Shown here: positions 34,887 to 40,568 of the stretch, piece by piece
How the letters are laid out: every line of letters starts with the position of its first letter
Position numbering within the stretch: the first letter of the stretch is position 1
The notes under the pieces: model-generated
What the model was told of the DNA's origin: nothing
Database searches by the model: none
What the model saw: the letters and a program-made list of their open reading frames with translations, nothing else
NCBI GenBank assembly: GCA_947453885.1
Contig: CANGIF010000029.1
Location: forward strand, 1 to 40,568
DNA: 40,568 bases
Source: Flavobacteriaceae bacterium
GTDB lineage: Bacteria; Bacteroidota; Bacteroidia; Flavobacteriales; Flavobacteriaceae
Direction: 5' to 3'
Position numbers and translations under genes: made by a program

Positions 34887-37700
34887 ATGATTGATAGACA
34901 TAATATTTTAGACTTATTAGGTGGTGATAAAAGAAAATACCATAGCTGTATAATAACTTGTTTCTCATTCGATTTTATATTTTTTGAGCAAAGAGTTTTA
35001 CCAAAATTAAGACAAGCAGGAATAACAAATATCAATATCTATGTAGATGCTTATCAGTTTGAAAAGCAAATAAATAGTTTTGTGGGTAGTGAATTACTGG
35101 ATAACAAAGCTGGTTATAGTATTACGCCAATCAAAATGATTGGAGCTTTTCACCCCAAAGTATTATTAGCAGTAGGTAAAACAAAAGGTTTTTTAGCTAT
35201 TGGCTCTGGCAATCTTACAAGTTCCGGTTTAAGTTCCAATGAAGAAATTTGGGGAAGTTTTCATTTTACGGAAACAGATAAAATAACAGAGCCATTTTTT
35301 AAAGAAACAGCCAAATATTTAAAGAAATTAGAAGCTTTTGTATTTGGAACCAACCTATTAAAATTAAATTGGATAAAAGAAAATTCAAATTGGTTCAATA
35401 ATTTATTAGACAATGATAATACTACTAATGCAGTTGTAAATAAAGACGAAACTTTGGAAATGCTATTTACCTATCAAGAAGAAAGTATTTATAAATCAAT
35501 TGTTGATAAATTACCAAAGAAACCTAAATTCATAAAAATACTATCGCCATACTACAATACTAATGGTTCCTTTTTAGATAAATTAATCCAAGATATCCAA
35601 CCAGATAAAATACATTGTATCGTTGATCCTCTTTATGGTTCTGTTCCTTATAAATATGAAAACAAACATAAAATTGAGTTTTCAGATTGGAATAATTTGA
35701 TAAGAGCTGAAAAGTATAGTAGTAACAGGTTGCACGCTAAAGCAATTCAATTTGAATATGAAAATGAAACGTATTTTCTTTTTGGTAGTGCTAATGCAAC
35801 AAACGAAGCCTTTGGAAGTAATACAAATAATTCAATAAATGCAGAAGTTTCAATTCTTACACACAACAAAAAAACAAAAGATTATTTCAAAGAATTGGGT
35901 ATTAATTTTCCAAAAAAAGGGAATTATTTAATCCAAGATTATGATTTCAAAGGTCAAATTGCATCTAATGAAAACGAAAAATTTAAATATATAGTTTTCA
36001 TAAATAATGTTGAAATCGATGGTAATGAAATAACTATTTATGTTGAAAGTAAACTCGATACAAAAGTAAATATTTGCATTGAAGATGCTAATGGACTAAA
36101 TATTTTCAGTCAATATATTGATTGTTTAAATGAAAAAAACATCATAAATATTGAAAACTTAAATCTTATAAAACCCTTTAGATTAGCAATATTTAATTCG
36201 TCAGAAAGAATATCTAATTATGCTTTAATTCATCAAAAAGCATTTCTATTAAATACCAATCCCGACGCTAGGATTGCACATTTCAACTCATTATTAAATT
36301 CTGACTTCTTTGGTGATTTTGAATTAGAAGAATTGATTGATTTTATTTCTTTAAAGTCTGATTTTAGTGAAAATAAAAATTCTAAATACGTTCAGAATAA
36401 TAAAAAAGAGGAAGAAGATATTGAAGAAGTTGAAGCAATATCAGAAGAAGAATTCAATAAAAATAGTGCTAATTTTATTGGGAACGAAAGCTTTAATAAT
36501 TATACAACTTCACGGATTGAGGAGTTTCTTAATAGTTTAAATTTTGAAGCAAATTCTGTAGAAGATGTTTCTGAAAGTATTGAAGATGCTGCTTTAGTTG
36601 CTGGAGTAAATGGTTTAGACGATGAAGAACAAAGTATTCAAACAAAAAGAATTGATATACCATTTGAAACAGGTTTGAGAATTGGATATAAAATTGAAAA
36701 AACTATAGAAAAAATCACAAAATCATTATATCCTCAAAAAGCAAATCATTTAAAAATAATAAAACTTCCAGAAGCTAACAGCTTAGCTACATTGCATCAA
36801 CTAAATGCACTATTAATTGGGTTTCACATTATTTTAAAGAAAAGGCACGAAAGCTATTTTGAAAATAGATCATTGTTAAAATTACAATATTCAGATAGTA
36901 ATATTTTGTACACTATAGAAAAACAATTTTTAATTGAAAAGCTTGAAAAACAAGTGGGTAATCTTAAAAATGAGGTCAGTTATACAATCAATGAAAATAA
37001 GGTTAATGCGCTCAAAGAATATGTAAAAGACAAAGCAGCTATTAAAATTAAATATGTTGACGAAACAGCAAGCCAAACACTTACACACTCTTATTTTTCA
37101 CCTAGATTTTGGAGTAATGAGAGCAATCATCTTTGTATAAATGATTATCTAAAAGACGGTTTAGGATCTTATTTATTACTTCTTACAAAACAAATTGAAA
37201 TCAAAGACGACAAGGAAAATGCCGTTTGGGTTGAGAAAAAAAGAAGGTTAAAATTATTAAGTATTTGTACTATCTTAAATTATAATTGGACCATAAATCA
37301 TCAAGACACTAAAAAATTATTACTATTAAACATATTCCATTACCTTGGAAACAATGAAGATTTTGAAACCCTTACAAAGGATTTAGAGAATTACATCGAA
37401 AAACTAAACTTGAATTCATTTGTAAAATCTGAAATTTTTATAAATGTTACTGATTTATATAAACAGTATTTGAATTGGTTAAATCAGTATAATACTGATG
37501 TTAAAGTTTTAAAGAGAGAATTAAATAACTGGAGTGAGAATAACATTATTTATAGTAAAACCTATGGTTTTTCAAAAATTGTCAATTTCTATAAAAGTAA
37601 ATTAGTAAATCTTGAAACACCTCTAGGAATATATGACCAAGAAAAGAATGTATTTGGCTTTGTAGAAGTATTTGTCGGTTTGCAACCTGTATTCTTTTAA
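34887..37700 (+). CDS. Large phospholipase D-like nuclease family protein
   Basis: The 937-residue protein has two HKD-type half sites: GAFHPKVLLAVG (His89, Lys91) followed by AIGSGNLTSSGLSSNEE, and NRLHAKAIQFEY (His283, Lys285) followed by FLFGSANATNEAFGS. Two such motifs form one active site in PLD-superfamily enzymes, which in bacterial defence are usually nucleases. The acidic partner Asp after HxK is not in the classic position, so activity needs proof. After about 330 come an about 130-residue beta-rich stretch, an acidic linker (about 505-560, EEEDIEEVEAISEEE) and a long helical C-terminus of unknown type. It is translated right after the 525-residue partner. The linker suggests two separate lobes. 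Confidence 0.8.
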   Translation: MIDRHNILDLLGGDKRKYHSCIITCFSFDFIFFEQRVLPKLRQAGITNINIYVDAYQFEKQINSFVGSELLDNKAGYSITPIKMIGAFHPKVLLAVGKTKGFLAIGSGNLTSSGLSSNEEIWGSFHFTETDKITEPFFKETAKYLKKLEAFVFGTNLLKLNWIKENSNWFNNLLDNDNTTNAVVNKDETLEMLFTYQEESIYKSIVDKLPKKPKFIKILSPYYNTNGSFLDKLIQDIQPDKIHCIVDPLYGSVPYKYENKHKIEFSDWNNLIRAEKYSSNRLHAKAIQFEYENETYFLFGSANATNEAFGSNTNNSINAEVSILTHNKKTKDYFKELGINFPKKGNYLIQDYDFKGQIASNENEKFKYIVFINNVEIDGNEITIYVESKLDTKVNICIEDANGLNIFSQYIDCLNEKNIINIENLNLIKPFRLAIFNSSERISNYALIHQKAFLLNTNPDARIAHFNSLLNSDFFGDFELEELIDFISLKSDFSENKNSKYVQNNKKEEEDIEEVEAISEEEFNKNSANFIGNESFNNYTTSRIEEFLNSLNFEANSVEDVSESIEDAALVAGVNGLDDEEQSIQTKRIDIPFETGLRIGYKIEKTIEKITKSLYPQKANHLKIIKLPEANSLATLHQLNALLIGFHIILKKRHESYFENRSLLKLQYSDSNILYTIEKQFLIEKLEKQVGNLKNEVSYTINENKVNALKEYVKDKAAIKIKYVDETASQTLTHSYFSPRFWSNESNHLCINDYLKDGLGSYLLLLTKQIEIKDDKENAVWVEKKRRLKLLSICTILNYNWTINHQDTKKLLLLNIFHYLGNNEDFETLTKDLENYIEKLNLNSFVKSEIFINVTDLYKQYLNWLNQYNTDVKVLKRELNNWSENNIIYSKTYGFSKIVNFYKSKLVNLETPLGIYDQEKNVFGFVEVFVGLQPVFF

Positions 37701-37722
37701 AATGAGTGCTAGAATATAAACT

Positions 37723-37800
37723 CATTATCTCATTCAGCTGCACAAAATCCTCGTTTAGTCCAAGTATTCCTAAACTCACAACTGCCGTTTGCTTCATTTC
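37723..37800. repeat. Dispersed repeat, copy left of the toxin-antitoxin pair
   Basis: CATTATCTCATTCAGCT (37723-37739) and a 40-base block at 37761-37800 are shared with 38987-39086. The 17-base block is identical and the 40-base block differs at three positions. The piece between them differs (21 bases here, 43 there). It lies 22 bases after the PLD gene, and 126 bases before the antitoxin-like gene. Confidence 0.75.
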
Positions 37801-37887
37801 AATAATGACTATTTTCAAAGCTATTATTGGTTTACTTTCAGATTTACAGTAAGTCGTTAAAATCAAAGAAGTTAAACTTTTTTATAA

Positions 37888-37922
37888 TAGTGCACCATAT
37901 AACACTAAATTCATTATTTTTG
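37888..37922 (+). promoter_or_regulatory. Promoter and possible operator of the toxin-antitoxin pair
   Basis: TATTTTTG (37915-37922) fits TAnnTTTG and lies only 4 bases before the GTG start, so the transcript would be nearly leaderless. Upstream, TAGTG (37888-37892) and CACTA (37903-37907) form an inverted repeat that could bind the antitoxin. The word TAGTGCAC also occurs in both operators of the Druantia block, but the second half-site and spacing do not match. Confidence 0.45.
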
Positions 37923-37926
37923 CATA

Positions 37927-38214
37927 GTGAACAAATCAGTAAACATAGCAACAATTTTTCCCAAACACTTATTTTGGGATATGGATTATAGTAAACTTAA
38001 TCTTTCCAAAGACAAGTCTATTATTATCCCAAGGGCTTTGTTTGCAACAACTCCAGAAACATTTGAAACAGATATTCAAAAATTAGAAGAATTATATTCT
38101 ACTAAAGATATTGTTAAATACTTAAAATTAACAACAGAAAATATCAGTAACAAAGTTTGTATAAGTGTGGCAAAAAGATACAATGTAAAACCATTTCTTC
38201 GTTTTTCACTATAA
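37927..38214 (+). CDS. Antitoxin-like protein (DUF6922-type) of an AbiE-like pair
   Basis: The 95-residue protein starts at GTG 37927 (MNKSVNIATIFPKHLFWDMD). It contains a central segment SIIIPRALFATTPETFETD and a helical end (EELYSTKDIVKYLKLTTENI). Small proteins of this type stand directly before AbiEii nucleotidyltransferase toxins in Bacteroidota and are taken as their antitoxins. The toxin-like gene begins 3 bases after its stop. A start at Met19 is possible if the promoter-like element at 37915 is not used, but it would remove a conserved-looking N-terminus. Confidence 0.65.
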   Translation: MNKSVNIATIFPKHLFWDMDYSKLNLSKDKSIIIPRALFATTPETFETDIQKLEELYSTKDIVKYLKLTTENISNKVCISVAKRYNVKPFLRFSL

Positions 38215-38217
38215 TTT

Positions 38218-38985
38218 ATGACGGCAGTTAATCCAGCAATAATTAAAGCCATCATAGAATTACAAACATTACCAACAGTATCAAAATTTACTTTAGGTGG
38301 TGGTACAAATCTAGCACTACAATTCAATCATAGAATTTCAGATGATATTGATTTCTTTTGTAATGAAATAATAGGCAAACAAGGATTTAAAAATATCGAA
38401 AATGAAGTCAAAAACTATTTTGGTACTAAAGCAAAAAGCTTTGATGATCCTTGTGATATAAACGACCAATATTGTTTCTTACGTTTCTTCCTTGATTTAG
38501 AAGATGGCACAACCATAAAAGTGGAGATGCTTCAAAATATGAAGAATTTGTTTGATGTAGAAGTTAATCAAGGCATAAGTTTACTTTCAAAAAAAGACAT
38601 CGGCTTATTCAAATTAATCAGTACATCAAACCGTTCTACCAAAAAAGACATTTACGATTTAGACTTTATAACCGATACAATTTCATTAATCGATTTATAT
38701 GATAGCTTAAAAGTTAAAACACTAAAATTCAACAAAGAAGAGCATAAAACAATATTTGATTTAAGTAAAAACAATACTCCTATTGACAATCCAGAATTAT
38801 TATTAAAATTTGATGATAATTCCGATTATTCAAGGTTTCCATCACATACAAACGATACCATACAAATCATCGAGGGAAGTAAAACTTGGATTGAAGCAAA
38901 AATAAGTTGGCGTTCAAAAGTAAGACGACTTTATAACCATTTAGGCAAAGATTTCCCTGGTCCAAAAGGAATAAAAATCAAATAA
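38218..38985 (+). CDS. AbiEii/AbiGii-type nucleotidyltransferase toxin
   Basis: The 255-residue protein has the AbiEii signature: FTLGGGTNLALQFNHRISDD (24-43) followed by IDFF, which gives the nucleotidyltransferase GG...D-x-D site (Asp43, Asp45). A conserved Lys/Asp region follows further on (KKDIGLFKLI, STKKDIYDLDFI). Toxins of this family, such as AbiEii and MenT, block growth by transferring nucleotides, MenT to tRNA, in abortive infection systems. It lies directly after its presumed antitoxin. The C-terminal about 60 residues are basic (ISWRSKVRRLYNHLGKDFPG). The pair is bracketed by two copies of a dispersed repeat. Confidence 0.87.
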   Translation: MTAVNPAIIKAIIELQTLPTVSKFTLGGGTNLALQFNHRISDDIDFFCNEIIGKQGFKNIENEVKNYFGTKAKSFDDPCDINDQYCFLRFFLDLEDGTTIKVEMLQNMKNLFDVEVNQGISLLSKKDIGLFKLISTSNRSTKKDIYDLDFITDTISLIDLYDSLKVKTLKFNKEEHKTIFDLSKNNTPIDNPELLLKFDDNSDYSRFPSHTNDTIQIIEGSKTWIEAKISWRSKVRRLYNHLGKDFPGPKGIKIK

Positions 38986-38986
38986 G

Positions 38987-39086
38987 CATTATCTCATTCA
39001 GCTATCCAATAACTGTCATTGTGAGGAGGAAACGACGAAACAATCTCAAGTATTCCTAAACTCGCAGCTGCCGTTTGCTTCTTTTC
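38987..39086. repeat. Dispersed repeat, copy right of the toxin-antitoxin pair
   Basis: This is the second copy of the element at 37723-37800: the 17-base block is at 38987-39003 and the 40-base block at 39047-39086 (37 of 40 identical). Its middle part (about 39013-39045) holds the TGTCATTGTGAGG-type wording also seen at 1690-1705, which ties all three to one family of host intergenic repeats. Confidence 0.75.
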
Positions 39087-39150
39087 GCTAATTTCATTTT
39101 TTATTCAACATTTCGTATCTTTAATTCTAATTTTTAAAGAGGCGTTTTTT

Positions 39151-40221
39151 ATGGAAACTATCGAATTAACTAGAAAAGAATTATACGATATCGTATGGTC
39201 AACAACACTTTCAAAGTTGACACAGCAGTATGCCTATACAAATGACGGTATAAAAAAAATTTGCAAACAATATGAAGTTCCAATGCCTGATGGTAGTTAT
39301 TGGTCTAAACTCAAATTCAATAAAAAGTTCAAAAAAGAAAAGCTAAATCCAATCTTTGGAGGGGTGAACAAAATAATCTTAACAATAAGGAAAGAAGGCA
39401 ATCCAATTAATGTGGACCAAACACCATTAACCATAAGAACCAAAGAAATTGAGAATGATCCCAATGCTCCTTTAATAGTTCCTGAAACTATAACAAAGCC
39501 AGATATACTTACTATTCAAACAAAGGATTATTGGAAAGGAAAAATAAAATTCAATTCTTATCGTGAGGATAATAGAATCGTATATCCTATAAGAGTTGGG
39601 GAGCATTGTAAAAAAAGAGCATTACTTTTTATGGATACTTTTACAAAATTATTACGGTATAAGGGACATACCTGGAGTAAAGAATATGGAAGTGAAGGGG
39701 TATTAATCGATACTGTTTTCATTGAAATCGATTTAAGAGAAGCTTCAAAGAGAATTCCTCCAACAACAAAATATGACTCTTCTCAATACATTCCAACGGG
39801 AGAGTTCATTATTAAAATGGGAAAATACTCTGGTGAAAGAGAATGGCGTGATGGCAAAGCCAAAGTTGAAGAAATGTTAGCAAAAATAATGGCTAAACTT
39901 GAAATCTATGCAGCTGAAGAAAAAATCCAGAAAGAAAGAAATCGTATTTGGCACTTAAACTATCAAGCAGAATTAAAAAGAAAGGAAGAAATAAAACAAA
40001 GAAAAAACGAAGAGGTCGAAAAATTCAATAAACTCGTAAAATTATCGGAACAATATAATAAATCACTTTTAATTAGGAAATACATTGAAGCAAAAAAAGA
40101 GAAAGCGCAAAACGAAAATACTCTAGACCAAGAAACAAAAGAATGGATAAATTGGGCAAATGACAAAGCAGATTGGTTAGATCCATTAATCAACAAACCT
40201 GACGATATATTGGACAATTAA
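39151..40221 (+). CDS. HTH-like and coiled-coil protein of unknown function
   Basis: The 356-residue protein opens with LTRKELYDIVWSTTLSKLTQ, then GIKKICKQYEVPMPDGSYWS. This resembles a widespread uncharacterised family whose N-terminus looks like a helix-turn-helix (ELY..VW...M..LA..YG.SD.GL.KICR...IP.P..GYW.K). The middle (about 110-250) is mixed alpha/beta, and about 250-320 is a strongly charged coiled coil rich in Lys and Glu. No catalytic motif or membrane span is seen. It stands alone after the toxin-antitoxin pair and the repeat, with an ATG start. DNA binding through the N-terminus is plausible but the role is unknown. Confidence 0.7.
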   Translation: METIELTRKELYDIVWSTTLSKLTQQYAYTNDGIKKICKQYEVPMPDGSYWSKLKFNKKFKKEKLNPIFGGVNKIILTIRKEGNPINVDQTPLTIRTKEIENDPNAPLIVPETITKPDILTIQTKDYWKGKIKFNSYREDNRIVYPIRVGEHCKKRALLFMDTFTKLLRYKGHTWSKEYGSEGVLIDTVFIEIDLREASKRIPPTTKYDSSQYIPTGEFIIKMGKYSGEREWRDGKAKVEEMLAKIMAKLEIYAAEEKIQKERNRIWHLNYQAELKRKEEIKQRKNEEVEKFNKLVKLSEQYNKSLLIRKYIEAKKEKAQNENTLDQETKEWINWANDKADWLDPLINKPDDILDN

Positions 40222-40568
40222 CTAAGTTATCTAAGCCAGATGTTTTACATTTCAGTTGCCACTCCTTGCCAACGCTCTAAAAAAAATTACTGTCACGGTT
40301 ATTGGTGCAATAACACGTACGCTTCGCAACTTGCGCCAGTAATTTTTTTCCCCCAAGCTTCTTTACATAATGTGGCATTATAGTGCATTAGGAACTATCC
40401 AATTTCTATAGAACTTTATTCATGCACTATAATAACATTACACTAGTGTCCACTAAAGATTAAAAAAAGTTCTATGAAATTATTGTAAATCTGTATTTTA
40501 AGTCTCATTTTAGAGCGTGACGATTTGAATTGAATTCTTATGTTCGTAAATTAACTTTACGAAAATGA
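40222..40568. other. Hairpin-rich non-coding right edge
   Basis: No gene is seen in the last 347 bases. AAAAAAATTACTG (40280-40292) is the exact reverse complement of CAGTAATTTTTTT (40337-40349), with an inner 7-bp stem GTTATTG/CAATAAC (40298-40304/40308-40314). TTATAGTGCAT (40378-40388) pairs exactly with ATGCACTATAA (40422-40432). ACACTAGTGT (40440-40449) is a perfect palindrome. CGTAAA/TTTACG (40545-40550/40556-40561) lies just before an ATG at 40565 that may begin another gene. The first structure, with A and T tracts on its flanks, could be a bidirectional terminator. Confidence 0.5.

Noticed and set aside
39090..39150. Promoter of the HTH/coiled-coil gene (TATCTTTA near 39115)
   Set aside because: It misses the final G of TAnnTTTG and has no TTG at a proper distance, so it is not reported as a feature.
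40440..40475. Insertion sequence end (palindrome ACACTAGTGT next to CCACTAAAGA)
   Set aside because: It looks somewhat like a terminal repeat, but no transposase, matching second end or target duplication is visible in the window.
1..40568. CRISPR array or tRNA gene as integration target
   Set aside because: No regularly spaced repeats of CRISPR type were found, and no cloverleaf-like sequence was recognised at either end. The triple repeat near 29.1 kb is irregular and degenerate.

Overview
The window looks like a chromosomal segment of a Bacteroidota bacterium, most likely a flavobacterium. Seen in sequence: AT-rich DNA, several promoter-like TAnnTTTG elements of the Bacteroidota type just upstream of genes, an arm-binding tyrosine recombinase of the Bacteroidota mobile-element kind, and almost every gene on the + strand. 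Nearly all of it is a genomic island filled with anti-phage genes.

Layout. (1) 1-1.6 kb: host flank, with the tail of one gene and a class V PLP enzyme whose codon use is visibly more C-rich than the island, ending at a terminator and a dispersed repeat. (2) 2.2-7.3 kb: mobility and replication module with integrase, an unknown element protein, an excisionase-like HTH protein, a possible 31-residue Cys-rich peptide and a VapE-type primase/helicase. No relaxase or conjugation gene is present. (3) 7.3-7.8 kb: non-coding junction bounded by a 21-bp inverted repeat. (4) 7.8-21.9 kb: very AT-rich defence block made of a WYL regulator, a fused methyltransferase-specificity-histidine-kinase protein, its receiver-domain partner, a dead hsdM remnant, and a DruH/DruE pair (Druantia type III-like). 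(5) 22.1-33.2 kb: a type I restriction-modification locus (half-HsdS, HsdM, HsdS ... HsdR, YgjP-like metallopeptidase) interrupted by a two-gene CBASS-like cassette (membrane protein and CD-NTase) and a Schlafen/AlbA_2 ATPase-like gene. (6) 33.3-37.7 kb: a two-gene unit of an unrecognised 525-residue protein and a phospholipase D-like protein. (7) 37.9-39.0 kb: an AbiEii-type toxin-antitoxin pair between two copies of a dispersed repeat. (8) 39.1-40.6 kb: a HTH/coiled-coil protein and a hairpin-rich non-coding tail.

The most exciting part is region 4. The 887-residue protein carries HsdM motifs, an HsdS-like recognition region, an H-box (HDIRN) and a GHKL ATPase domain in one chain. The next gene starts with a receiver domain that retains the Asp-Asp, Asp, Thr and Lys set, and ends in a HEPN/DUF4145-like region and a cold-shock-like fold. 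This reads as a two-component relay whose sensor is a DNA methyltransferase. The relay operon and the Druantia operon each begin with the same composite element, TGCAC-N7-GCACA-N9-TAnnTTTG, with identical spacing. This suggests one regulon, probably controlled by the WYL protein encoded next to the first copy. I infer that the relay senses foreign or unmethylated DNA and is deployed together with Druantia. Domain names come from reading motifs by eye; no database search was possible.
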